A DNA stretch of 64,000 nt from Rothia dentocariosa ATCC 17931 (GCF_000164695.2 NC_014643.1:620001-684000), one strand, 5' to 3'. Shown: positions 46,504 to 54,352, counted from the stretch's first letter. Program-made: numbers and translations. Notes: generated by a model from the letters alone, not told the origin.

Positions 46504-47919
46504 CTAAGGCAGCTTAGCTGCGGGTTCTGGTTCTGGCGCGACCGCTCGTTCGACGGCGGGTTCGCCAGTTTTGGGAAGCACGGTGAAGACGGCAACAGCA
46601 CCCAAAAGACCTACTGCCGCGCCTACCCAGCACGCAGCGGCTACGCCTCGGGGCGATTGTGCCGTTGCGGTGGCGATTCCTATACTTCCCATCAGCGCGA
46701 TACCCAGGGCGCCGCCGAGCTGCATAGCAACATCGGCAACCGCCGAGCCCGCGCCGGTTTGTTTCTTGGGGGTCGATTCAATGATCGAGTTCACGGAGGC
46801 CGGGGCGCCAAAACCCACACCCAGCCCGAACGTGAAGAGCGCTACCATAACCTGCCCGCTCTTGGGCGAGGGACTGATAGCCAGAAGCACCATGCCGAGG
46901 GCGACCATGAGAGGGCCGGTGGCTGAGACGGGACCCAGCCCGAACTTTTCGACGAGTTTGGGCGAGATCGGTGCCACGAGAACCGCCGAACACATGGCGA
47001 GCATATGCAGACCGGAAATAAAAGGGTCAAGCCCTAGGACGAACTGCAAATGCTGAGTCATGATGAACAGCCCGCCGAAGACCCCGAAAAATACCGAAGA
47101 GATCGTCAGCAGCGGTCCGCCGAACCGGCGGTTACGGAAGACCTCATGGCTGAGCATGGGCGATGCGCTGCGGTGCTCCCACACGATGAAGATCAGGCTC
47201 AGCACCACACCCGCAATCAGCAGGGTCAGCGTCAAGCTTGAGGTCCAGCCTGCTTCCGGGGCGGCGATAATGCCGTACACCAGCAGGGCAGGCCCGAAGA
47301 TCGAGAGGATCAGCCCGAAGAAGTCCAGGCGGGAAGAGTGCTTTTTTGAGGATTCCGGGGCGAGCATCAGGCATGCCAGAAATGCCACGGCAATAATAGG
47401 CACGTTGACCAGGAAAATTGATCCCCACGAAAAACTTTTGAGCAGCAGTCCGCCCACAATAGGACCGAGCGGAATACCCAGCGAGGACATTCCTACCCAA
47501 ATTCCGAGAGCTTTAGCACGTTCATGGTCTGGAAAAATATCACGAATAAGTGCTAGGGTCGAAGGCATAATAAATGCTGATCCGAGACCCATAATTACTC
47601 GTGAAAAAATAAGTACTTCTGCATTAATAGAGAAAGCCGCCAGTATTGAACCAAGCAGCAAAATAAACATACCGGCTAGAAAACTTAGTTTATGTCCGAT
47701 TCTGTCGGCAAGACCGCCAAAGAAAAGCAGCGGTGCGGCAAATGCAAGTGAATAGGCTGCAACAACCCATTGCAATTGTTCGCCCGTTGCCTGTAGTCCA
47801 GTCTCCATAGACGGTATAGCGACCGCAACAATGAGCGAATCCAGCCCGGTCACAACCAGCGCTAGGCACATAAACCCGAGGATTGCCCAGCGCTTGGGGT
47901 GGGGTGTAGTCACGCTCAT
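46504..47919 (-). CDS. MFS drug/metabolite exporter, DHA2-like
   Basis: 471 residues with 12-14 membrane helices. Motif A is GGLADRIGHKLSFLAGMF, and the proton-antiport motif C region reads GIPLGPIVGGLL. These are features of DHA2 multidrug and antibiotic exporters. It starts MSVTTPHPKRWAILGFMCLA and ends in a Pro/Glu/Ala tail. It is upstream of, and on the same strand as, afsA and most likely exports the cluster product. The first ~400 bases are more AT-rich than the rest. A diverged, broken copy of its first 70 codons lies at 49704-49909. Confidence 0.88.
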   Translation of the reverse strand: MSVTTPHPKRWAILGFMCLALVVTGLDSLIVAVAIPSMETGLQATGEQLQWVVAAYSLAFAAPLLFFGGLADRIGHKLSFLAGMFILLLGSILAAFSINAEVLIFSRVIMGLGSAFIMPSTLALIRDIFPDHERAKALGIWVGMSSLGIPLGPIVGGLLLKSFSWGSIFLVNVPIIAVAFLACLMLAPESSKKHSSRLDFFGLILSIFGPALLVYGIIAAPEAGWTSSLTLTLLIAGVVLSLIFIVWEHRSASPMLSHEVFRNRRFGGPLLTISSVFFGVFGGLFIMTQHLQFVLGLDPFISGLHMLAMCSAVLVAPISPKLVEKFGLGPVSATGPLMVALGMVLLAISPSPKSGQVMVALFTFGLGVGFGAPASVNSIIESTPKKQTGAGSAVADVAMQLGGALGIALMGSIGIATATAQSPRGVAAACWVGAAVGLLGAVAVFTVLPKTGEPAVERAVAPEPEPAAKLP

Positions 47920-47942
47920 TTTTGGTCCTTGAAGTGGTTGGA

Positions 47943-47971
47943 AGACATAGCTATATGTAACAGTGATGTCT
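47943..47971. promoter_or_regulatory. Candidate operator upstream of the MFS gene
   Basis: AGACAT and ATGTCT half-sites are 17 bases apart, and ACATA-GCTA-TATGT is nested inside, 24-52 bases upstream of the ATG. This resembles a TetR-type operator layout, but no regulator gene is present and chance cannot be excluded in AT-rich DNA. Confidence 0.3.
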
Positions 47972-48273
47972 CAAGTATACAGTTCAAATTTGGTCTGTCA
48001 ATCGTTTATTTTCACTATTTACACGTCAATTATTTATATATATTTATTGCCGCCCAAGAAACAAAATTAGTGTCGCTGTAAATTATTAAAAGAATTGAGA
48101 GAGTGAAGATTTAATTTTTATATTTTCCTTGTAAATACTTTCATCAAATTTCCCCGGTAATTATCGCATAAACCTACCGCGTTGTGTTGAGCGCATAGCA
48201 TAATCCCGTCCCGTTCACCACGGTCCGTTCGCTGTCTGCAGCGAAGGCGAGCACACGACGAGAACCCCTTGTG
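47972..48273. other. AT-rich to GC-rich intergenic stretch without genes
   Basis: 47972-48170 is strongly AT-rich and probably part of the MFS promoter region. From about 48175 the composition changes to GC-rich and includes GCTCGCCTTCGCTGCAGACAG (on the minus strand), which resembles joined pieces of MFS relic sequence and suggests an internal deletion. Confidence 0.3.
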
Positions 48274-48304
48274 TGGGATGCGTTACGCCCCAAAATTTTC
48301 GGTG
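48274..48304. repeat. 31-bp repeat, copy A (relic MFS leader)
   Basis: This 31-base sequence recurs at 49900-49930 with one difference. At 49900 it spans the start codon of the decayed MFS gene; here that codon reads ACG, so the copy marks a third, more decayed MFS start. Confidence 0.7.
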
Positions 48305-48316
48305 CCAACATGCGAA

Positions 48317-48355
48317 CGGGTCGGTTTCACCAAAAATTATGGGAAAACCGACCCG
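48317..48355. terminator. Terminator hairpin after the 48440 pseudogene
   Basis: Arms CGGGTCGGTTT and AAACCGACCCG around a 17-base AT-rich loop. On the minus strand it follows the pseudogene at 48440. The equivalent place in the second copy (49956-49991) also has a terminator. Confidence 0.65.
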
Positions 48356-48439
48356 CCCGCGTGTCGTATCGAATTCTGAGGAAGATCAGGTCGCAAAGCC
48401 GAGCTGATATACAGCAAAGACGTAGCCCTTAGTTACAGC

Positions 48440-48720
48440 CTAGTAACTCAGTCCTCCGGGAACCTCGTAGTCTTGTAGAGCGTATCTGTCAGACCAGATC
48501 CCGCATGATCCGATCGTCCCGCTGCCGCCCTCAATGACCACCGGGCGATGGTTGGTGTATAGCGGTTCAGGTGCTTGTCGGTCTTGGTGAGCCCCCCCCC
48601 GAAGTCTTCAGCTCAAACTTCTTCGGTGTGGCTTTACCTCAGATACAGCAGGGTGACTTTAAAGCCTTGGTGAGGGTGAGCTTATAGGTTTAGTTCTCAG
48701 CCAATCCAACCCTATGCTCG
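48440..48720 (-). pseudogene. Remnant of a secreted-type protein gene
   Basis: The last ~39 codons are open and protein-like (YTNHRPVVIEGGSGTIGSCG, then IWSDRYALQDYEVPGGLSY and a TAG at 48440). Upstream, other frames give ATPKKFELKTSGG and LTKTDKHLNRYTP, then YKLTLTKALKS, separated by stops and by a run of G residues (48592-48600) where a frame slip would rejoin the pieces. I do not recognise the protein; the pattern resembles a beta-rich extracellular domain. The 42 bases 48459-48500 are identical to 50024-50065. Confidence 0.5.
48459..48500. repeat. 42-bp perfect repeat, copy A
   Basis: Identical to 50024-50065. On the minus strand both encode WSDRYALQDYEVP, close to a stop codon. Flanks differ, so this is a remnant of a longer duplication. 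Confidence 0.85.
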
Positions 48721-48973
48721 TCAGGGAGGCTAAGAGGGTAACCAATTGTAGGCGGTTACTCCGGTGGTACGGTAAGGAGGCAACGGTTTCTCCTAGGGCA
48801 TGTTGATGGGTTAGTTGGTTTTATAGGATCCATCATACGTCGGCTAATGAGGAGCCGTTTGTTTTTCATGTGTGGTTAGAGGTGCTGACTAGCCTTATAA
48901 ATAACGCTCTTTGAACAGTGGAGAACAGTGCATGTCGGAGTATGTATAATCAACATTATAAATATTAAAATAC
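48721..48973. other. Intergenic stretch, probably further pseudogene debris
   Basis: No intact frame. It may hold more of the gene relic that ends at 48440, but I could not follow it. No RNA gene recognised. Confidence 0.3.
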
Positions 48974-49024
48974 AAAAGTAGGCTACTCCTACCTAAAAGA
49001 CTTAGGTGGAGATAACCTACTTTT
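48974..49024. terminator. Terminator after the 49078 gene
   Basis: A long imperfect hairpin: outer arms AAAAGTAGG and CCTACTTTT, inner arms CTCC(T)ACCTAA and TTAGGTGGAG around AAGAC. The minus strand continues with TTTTGTATTTT, so this is a good intrinsic terminator. Confidence 0.8.
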
Positions 49025-49077
49025 CAAAAATATTTAATTTATATTAATACTATATGAAGCACCTGAATATAAATTAA

Positions 49078-49437
49078 TTATTCATCCTTCATGAAGGCCA
49101 TAAATGCAGGACCATCAAAGAAAATGGTCGACGCTACAATTTTACCATCTTTTACGGTAAAAAATTCAGGAACCTCAAAAATTCGCGTGGCACCGGCAGG
49201 AGATTGCGCGGTGTAACATGCTATGACGGCTGCTTTGTCTCCTTCGGTAATAATCTGAGAAAGCTCAACTTTTGTGGTAGCATCATAGAAACTTCCCGCA
49301 CTTTGAAAGTATTCGTCTTTATTGAGTTTTTGCTCTGTAGTGTTAAAGCCGTAGGCCATAGTATCACTAATGTAATCCTGCCAGTTTCCGGCATGGATAG
49401 ATGCAAAATAATCCAAAATGGTCTGCTTGGTAGTCAT
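49078..49437 (-). CDS. SnoaL-like / NTF2-fold protein
   Basis: 119 residues of the NTF2-like fold: TILDYFASIHAGNWQDYISD at the N-terminus, then EFFTVKDGKIVASTIFFDGP. Homologues include SnoaL-type isomerases and cyclases and many uncharacterised proteins. It is more AT-rich than the cluster genes. It is on the same strand and near the biosynthetic cluster, but separated from it by pseudogene debris, so a link is only suggestive. It has its own terminator. The related fold at 43779 is only distantly similar. Confidence 0.75.
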   Translation of the reverse strand: MTTKQTILDYFASIHAGNWQDYISDTMAYGFNTTEQKLNKDEYFQSAGSFYDATTKVELSQIITEGDKAAVIACYTAQSPAGATRIFEVPEFFTVKDGKIVASTIFFDGPAFMAFMKDE

Positions 49438-49574
49438 TCGTTTAGTCTCCTCACTAAAATGTAACCGAAAAGATGTGGTGTGGGCAACCCACCCACTTAA
49501 CCATAACAGATATATTCCCGTTATTAGGGTAATAACTACATATATAATTCGCCTAAACCTTTATGCACCTAAAT

Positions 49575-49646
49575 CCGGTGCACTTTGCGGCGATCGACCG
49601 TACGGTCATAGGCAAGATCCTCTGCAGCATAATCGATAGATAAAGC
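49575..49646 (-). pseudogene. Relic of a second afsA gene (N-terminal fragment)
   Basis: 24 codons, ALSIDYAAEDLAYDRTVDRR followed by KVHR, match residues near the N-terminus of the intact AfsA (TIDPDIENLHYDRTVDRH KVHR). The frame then hits TAG. No start codon and no further homology. It lies directly after the MFS relic, in the same order as the intact MFS-afsA pair. Confidence 0.75.
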
Positions 49647-49703
49647 TGTCGGCTATAAGTGCTTGATCCAGGACTTCTGCGGTGGGGTGAGAGAGCCACG
49701 AAC

Positions 49704-49909
49704 GCTGTCGGCTAATCCGCCGAAGAAAAGCAGCGGTGCCGCGAAGGCGAGCGAATACGCCGCCACAAATCATTGCAGCTGCTCACCGGTGGTCTGCACC
49801 CCTACCTCCCCATCGAGGGGATGGTGACCGCGACAATCAGGGAATCTAGGCCCGTCACCACGAGCGCAAGGCACATAAATCCAAGGATTGCCCAGCGTTT
49901 GGGATGCAT
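49704..49909 (-). pseudogene. Relic of a second MFS exporter gene (first ~70 codons)
   Basis: It begins ATG at 49909 with MHPKRWAILGFMCLALVVTG, almost the same as the intact exporter at 47919, then slips frame after IPSM and continues TTGEQLQ, a TGA in place of the Trp codon, and FVAAYSLAFAAPLLFFGGLA. Homology ends at GLADS. One indel, one nonsense codon and a 3' truncation make it a pseudogene. Confidence 0.85.
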
Positions 49910-49930
49910 TACGCCCCAAAATTTTCGGTG
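49900..49930. repeat. 31-bp repeat, copy B (MFS leader)
   Basis: Partner of 48274-48304, 30 of 31 bases identical. It covers the start and leader of the MFS relic. Confidence 0.75.
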
Positions 49931-49955
49931 TGCCCGCCTGCTATGCACCACAAAA

Positions 49956-49991
49956 CGGGGGAGAAACAGACCGAAGTCTGTTCCTCCCCCG
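49956..49991. terminator. Terminator between the repeat-B relic and the MFS relic
   Basis: Stem CGGGGGAGAAACAGAC with GTCTGTTCCTCCCCCG around CGAA. Very stable, GC-rich, on the minus strand downstream of the 49999-50070 remnant. Confidence 0.7.
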
Positions 49992-49998
49992 CTAGAAT

Positions 49999-50070
49999 CT
50001 ATGGGCTCATAGTGAGTGTTTCTGGAACCTCGTAGTCTTGTAGAGCGTATCTGTCAGACCAGATCACGCA
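49999..50070 (-). pseudogene. C-terminal relic carrying 42-bp repeat copy B
   Basis: Encodes CVIWSDRYALQDYEVPETLT then MSP and a TAG. The 42 bases 50024-50065 are identical to 48459-48500. A stop codon precedes the fragment. Between it and the lysozyme gene another piece (VRYDVGVGYHDGFLGKSSKA, about 50090-50165) is open but has no start. Confidence 0.6.
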
Positions 50071-50179
50071 CTACCTATTCTGAGTAGCCAGTCAGGGTCT
50101 CCACCGATTCGGAAGCTTTAGAGCTTTTCCCCAAGAACCCGTCATGATAACCGACCCCGACATCGTACCGCACTGAATC

Positions 50180-50647
50180 TTATGCTTGGGGAAGCGAAGA
50201 AAGATACATAGCCCTTTCCTCCTCCCTGCGCTTGTACAGCCCCGGGATGAATTCTCCGCCAGCGTGCGAGTATTGCAGCATAGCATCCCCGGCGGCCTGA
50301 TAATTTCCCTTGTTCGTGAGTTCGAGAACATCACTCGACTTAAAGGTACCCGCGCCCAGGTTGAAGGTGAATGACACGAGCGCATCGTATTGCTTCTGAG
50401 TAATTTCACGAGTAACAGCAGAATTCACAGCAGCTTCGGTAGGCTTCAAATCTGCGCGAAGGATCTCCTCCCCTTCCTCTTCGGTGATATGCTGCCCCTC
50501 ATAAACGGGGTATTGCTCAATACTGGGCGCACGGGTCGAATGCCCGTAACCAATCGTGAGAACGCCCGCCACGTCGTAGTAGGCGTCACTCCTGAACCCT
50601 TCTTTCTCTTCCAAGAAGGCAATTCCGTCAGGTGATATCTGATGCAT
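50180..50647 (-). CDS. T4-type lysozyme / endolysin, glycoside hydrolase family 24
   Basis: 155 residues. The catalytic triad keeps the exact T4 lysozyme spacing: Glu16 (EKEGFR), Asp25 (YYDVAG) and Thr31 (TIGYGHS). The C-terminal half has QYDALVSFTFNLGAGTF, typical of RrrD-like endolysins. It cleaves peptidoglycan glycan strands. There is no signal peptide, and no holin or other phage gene nearby. The ATG at 50647 follows GAGGAG. It may be a prophage leftover or a domesticated lysin. Confidence 0.88.
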   Translation of the reverse strand: MHQISPDGIAFLEEKEGFRSDAYYDVAGVLTIGYGHSTRAPSIEQYPVYEGQHITEEEGEEILRADLKPTEAAVNSAVTREITQKQYDALVSFTFNLGAGTFKSSDVLELTNKGNYQAAGDAMLQYSHAGGEFIPGLYKRREEERAMYLSSLPQA

Positions 50648-50793
50648 TGGTATCAACTCCTCTGAAGAATAATTACGATTTCATTAAGAGGTTCCGGTCC
50701 CCACCGTAACTAAGGATTCAGAGTCATACAAGAGGTATAACAGACAGTCTTCTGCCTTGACGCTCGAACTCGCAGTTGTGCCAGAGTGTGTTT

Positions 50794-52590
50794 TTAATCA
50801 AACTCCCCGCTGGCGATTAACTGTTCACGTACCTTGCGGCGCAGAATCTTGCCGAGCATCGACCGGGGCAGATCGTCCACCGCCACAATCTTGCGCGGCA
50901 CCTTATAGCGGGTCACGCGCGCATAGCAGTGCTCGCGCAGCGCATGTTCATCAACCGCGTGTCCTTCGGCAGGAATCACGGCGGCGACCACCATCTCTCC
51001 CCCGCTGGCCTGCGGGATGCCCACGACCGCCGCATCCGCCACGGAATCGTGCTGTTTCAGGGCGGTTTCCACTTCGGTGGGTGAAACGTTGAACCCGCCG
51101 GTAATGATGACTTCCTTAATACGATCCACGATCTGAATGAAGTAGTCTTCGTCCAGGCGCACAATATCGCCGGTGCGAAGCCAGCCGTCAGCCGTAATGG
51201 TTTTCTGCGTGTCTTCTTCGCGTTTCCAGTACCCGGCGAAACATTGCGGGCCGTGAACCCACAGCTCACCCTCTTCGCCGAGCGGCACATCCTGAAGAGT
51301 TTCGGGGTCTACCACGCGAATATCGGTCGAGGGGAAGGGAATGCCGATTGACCCGGCGCGGCGCGTATCGTTGAGCGGATTGCATGAGACGAGCGGCGCG
51401 CACTCGGTCAGCCCGTACCCCTCAACCATGTACCCGCCGGATGCATCCTCCCACTCTGCCACCAGCTCGGGCGGCAGGTTCATGGCGCCCGAAACCGCAT
51501 AGCGAACTCCCTGCAGCGAGATGCCCTGCTCTTTGGCGACGTCCATCAGGCGGCGGTAGACCGGCGGTACTGCGGGCAGAATCGTGGGGCGGGTCTTCTT
51601 CATCGCCTTAGTAATCAGACCCATATCGACGGTTGGGAAGAGCACCAGCCGGGCGCGGCACAGCGCCGCAATCGTTACGCCCAAGGTCATGCCATAGGCG
51701 TGGAAGAGCGGCAGCACCGAGTAAATACTTTCGTCGTTGCCGGGCTGAATCCAGGCTTCACCCATGCGCCCGTTCGATTCGAGGTTGCGGTGAGTGAGCA
51801 TCACGCCCTTGGGCAGTCCGGTGGTGCCGGAGGTGTACTGCAAGAGCGCTACGTCGTGAGCGGTGGGCCGTTTAAAGTCGGGGTCGATCGGTGGACTCTT
51901 GAGCAGATGCGCCCAGCTTGTGGTTCCGGGGGCGGCTCCTTCAAGTTTTTCTCGTGAACTGCGTGCCTTTTTGACCGGCAGTTTGAGTGCCGCGCGGGTG
52001 AGGGCGGGCATCGCTTTGATAAGGTTCACGGCGTAAATATGCGCCGGTCTGATGTCTGCGGGCAGGCCCGTAATATGCCCGGAAATTTTATCCCACACGA
52101 TGGCGGCCTTCGCGCCGTGGTCCTCGAACATGTGCCGCAACTCGGCGCCGGTGTAGAGGGGGTTGTGTTCCACGACGATCGCGCCCAGGCGCAGAATCGC
52201 GTAGAAGGCAATAATATGCTGCGGGCAGTTGGGCAGAATCAGGGCGACCCGATCCCCCGCCTGCACCCCGGCCAGGCGCAGCCCTTCGGCGGCGCGGTCG
52301 ATCTGACTGCCAAGTTCGGCGTAGGTGGTGGTTGCCCCAAAGAATTCGAGGGCAATCTTGTGGGGAACGTCGCGGACAGCATCGTCAATCAGGTGGCTTA
52401 GCGAGGTTTCGGGCAGGTGAACGTCTACGGCGACGCCGGGTGAATAATTTTTGAGCCAGGGGCGATGCGCCAGCGGGTTCTGCCCGGAGGCGGTATCAGG
52501 TGTAGTTTGAGCGGGTGCGGGTCTTTGAGACTCTTGCGCGGAGGCTTGGGCATCATGCGGATGCGAGTCGTGATATTGCGGGTCAGTCAT
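50794..52590 (-). CDS. Long-chain fatty-acid--CoA ligase, FadD-like
   Basis: About 598 residues of the ANL superfamily. ATP/AMP motif LLQYTSGTTGLPKGVMLTHR, A5 region YGLTECAPLVSCNP, hinge WLRTGDIVRLDEDYFIQIVDR with ITGGFNVSPTEVE, and the C-terminal catalytic Lys in GKILRRKVREQL. It activates fatty acids as CoA esters. I used the ATG at 52590; a longer frame to 52662 adds Arg-rich residues without support. The N-terminal ~40 residues are His/Gln/Ala-rich. It may be general lipid metabolism or feed the nearby cluster. Confidence 0.88.
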   Translation of the reverse strand: MTDPQYHDSHPHDAQASAQESQRPAPAQTTPDTASGQNPLAHRPWLKNYSPGVAVDVHLPETSLSHLIDDAVRDVPHKIALEFFGATTTYAELGSQIDRAAEGLRLAGVQAGDRVALILPNCPQHIIAFYAILRLGAIVVEHNPLYTGAELRHMFEDHGAKAAIVWDKISGHITGLPADIRPAHIYAVNLIKAMPALTRAALKLPVKKARSSREKLEGAAPGTTSWAHLLKSPPIDPDFKRPTAHDVALLQYTSGTTGLPKGVMLTHRNLESNGRMGEAWIQPGNDESIYSVLPLFHAYGMTLGVTIAALCRARLVLFPTVDMGLITKAMKKTRPTILPAVPPVYRRLMDVAKEQGISLQGVRYAVSGAMNLPPELVAEWEDASGGYMVEGYGLTECAPLVSCNPLNDTRRAGSIGIPFPSTDIRVVDPETLQDVPLGEEGELWVHGPQCFAGYWKREEDTQKTITADGWLRTGDIVRLDEDYFIQIVDRIKEVIITGGFNVSPTEVETALKQHDSVADAAVVGIPQASGGEMVVAAVIPAEGHAVDEHALREHCYARVTRYKVPRKIVAVDDLPRSMLGKILRRKVREQLIASGEFD

Positions 52591-52790
52591 GCTTCGATTG
52601 TGCCTGCTGAGACCTGTTTTGCTCAACCCGCGACGCGCTGTGTGCTCCCATTCGGCGAGCATTCCGCCCCATTCCGCGAGCAGTATTCGAGGTTTCTTCG
52701 ACTATACACTCGCTCCCACTTGCGACGTCTCTATATACAACGACGTACACCCCGTGCATCAGCACGCATCGCAATGTTACGGTGGAAAAT

Positions 52791-53330
52791 ATGAGTGAGA
52801 AGTCTTTCGGCAATAATCCCACACAGCAGAATTCGAGCTCGCAGATCTTGGCAGCGGGCACCGCACGCCCGGCTCTTCCTCTCCGGAAACTCTACGGTAT
52901 GCGTTTGGGATTAGCAGGTATAACGCTTGCGCTCATGGCTCAGACTTTTCTTGCCATCTTTTATCCGAGTTCTCTCAATTATTTCCCGGTATATACATCC
53001 TCACCTATCCTCGTTACTGTGCTTTACTGGGCTCTGCAGATCACCGCGACAGTATTTTATCTGCGGTCACGGTATTTAGGGTTTATCCTCGGAGCCAATA
53101 TCGTGGGTGCGCTGCATCATGGGCTTGACCTCTTCATGCTTATCTTCCTGGGGCTTCTGTATCATCCGGACGGTATCGGTCATTATCTCGAAGGGGCAAA
53201 CGCTGTATATATAATTGCTTACTGGCTCGGACAGGCTGTTACCCTCATCGACTTTACGCTCTGCATTGTCTTTATCATCGTGCTCATGCGTGTGTTTTCT
53301 CGCCGCCGCCAGAGCAAAGTTCAGCCCTAG
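52791..53330 (+). CDS. Four-helix membrane protein, unknown function
   Basis: About 179 residues: ~35 hydrophilic residues, then four membrane helices (LGLAGITLALMAQTFLAIFY; ILVTVLYWALQITATVFYL; GLDLFMLIFLGLL; TLIDFTLCIVFIIVLM) and a short basic tail. Not recognised. ATGs at 52782 and 52791 are both possible. The 200-base gap upstream separates it from the divergent fadD. Confidence 0.6.
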   Translation: MSEKSFGNNPTQQNSSSQILAAGTARPALPLRKLYGMRLGLAGITLALMAQTFLAIFYPSSLNYFPVYTSSPILVTVLYWALQITATVFYLRSRYLGFILGANIVGALHHGLDLFMLIFLGLLYHPDGIGHYLEGANAVYIIAYWLGQAVTLIDFTLCIVFIIVLMRVFSRRRQSKVQP

Positions 53331-53421
53331 CGCCTAGCCCAGTTCCCTGTGTTCAAGCCCTAGTTGAGGGCGCTATACAGTAAGCCTGCATCCGGTGGGG
53401 CCTTTCTGAGATACTAGGTGT

Positions 53422-53574
53422 ATGAGCAACAGGCATGACATTACCGATGAGCAGTTTAAAAAGCTGCTCCGAGAAATCTCGAAACGCTTCGCCATTCTGG
53501 GCGGCATCGTGATTCTCATCGGCTTAGCAATTATCCTCATCATGTACTTCTGGATGGGAGGGACTCACTCATGA
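53422..53574 (+). CDS. 50-residue single-span membrane protein
   Basis: A small frame: a charged N-terminus (MSNRHDITDEQFKKLLREIS) followed by one membrane helix (FAILGGIVILIGLAIILIMY) and WMGGTHS. Its TGA overlaps the ATG of the acetyltransferase gene by four bases (ATGA), a sign of real translation and coupling. Function unknown; it might anchor or regulate the acetyltransferase. Confidence 0.65.
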   Translation: MSNRHDITDEQFKKLLREISKRFAILGGIVILIGLAIILIMYFWMGGTHS

Positions 53575-54245
53575 GCAAGCCCAACCGCCAGAACCTCAGC
53601 GAGGCTTTTGAACGTATGACGGCGGGCAAAGCCTACCGCTCTACCGAAGAGAATAAGCAAGTCGGCGATTCTATCTACCAAGCGGTCAAGTTTTTCGAGC
53701 AGTACTATGCGCGCGGCGAGCACGCCCACGGCATGCATGTGCTCCGCGACTACTTGGGCAGCCTGGGCGAGCATACCCAGATGCGCCCGCCGGTTGCCTT
53801 CGATTTTGGGGTCAATACCCATATTGGCAAGTATTGTTTCTTCAATTTCAACACCACGTTCCTAGACGTAGCCCCCATTACCATCGGCGACTACGTGTTC
53901 GTCGGCCCCGGCTGCCAGTTCCTCACCCCCACCCACCCGATTAATGTTCAGGATCGCATCAATTTTTGGGAGGGCGCCCTGCCGATCACGGTAGGCAATA
54001 ACGTGTGGATAGGCGGCGGAGCCATTATTCTTGGAGGCGTCACGATCGGCGAAAACGCGGTGATCGGGGCGGGGTCTGTGGTCACGAAAGACGTTCCCGA
54101 GAACACGATCGTCGCCGGTAATCCGGCGCGCGTTATCCGCACAATTGACCCGCAGCAGCGACCGGCGCATCCGCACCAATACAGTGAACAGGAAATGATG
54201 CAAGCGCAGGAATTTTATGCGCGCCTTGAAGCTGATAACTTTTAA
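53571..54245 (+). CDS. Sugar O-acetyltransferase, maltose/galactoside type (LbH fold)
   Basis: 224 residues. The N-terminal Mac-type helical region (MTAGKAYRSTEEN) precedes a left-handed beta-helix of hexapeptide repeats (IGKYCFFNFNTTFLDVAPIT, IGDYVFVGPGCQF, VTIGENAVIGAGSVVTKDVP, IVAGNPARVIR). The active-site His lies in PTHPIN. Enzymes of this family acetylate sugars or Nod factors with acetyl-CoA. Coupled to the 50-residue membrane protein upstream. Confidence 0.88.
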   Translation: MSKPNRQNLSEAFERMTAGKAYRSTEENKQVGDSIYQAVKFFEQYYARGEHAHGMHVLRDYLGSLGEHTQMRPPVAFDFGVNTHIGKYCFFNFNTTFLDVAPITIGDYVFVGPGCQFLTPTHPINVQDRINFWEGALPITVGNNVWIGGGAIILGGVTIGENAVIGAGSVVTKDVPENTIVAGNPARVIRTIDPQQRPAHPHQYSEQEMMQAQEFYARLEADNF

Positions 54246-54352
54246 TATCGCTCAACTTCCGACCCTTAAACTGAGCGCCACAAGCGCCACAGTTTTTATG
54301 AGCATATATAGATAAAAATTCTCAGATGCCAACCACCGATATGGAGGAGACC

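Noticed and set aside
46196..46507. A plus-strand frame in the afsA-MFS gap
   Set aside because: No start signal and no recognisable domain; composition unlike a gene.
52660..52690. A CCGCGAGCAG match downstream of fadD start as a fifth copy of the palindromic repeat
   Set aside because: Only about ten bases match; the inner hairpin and second arm are absent.
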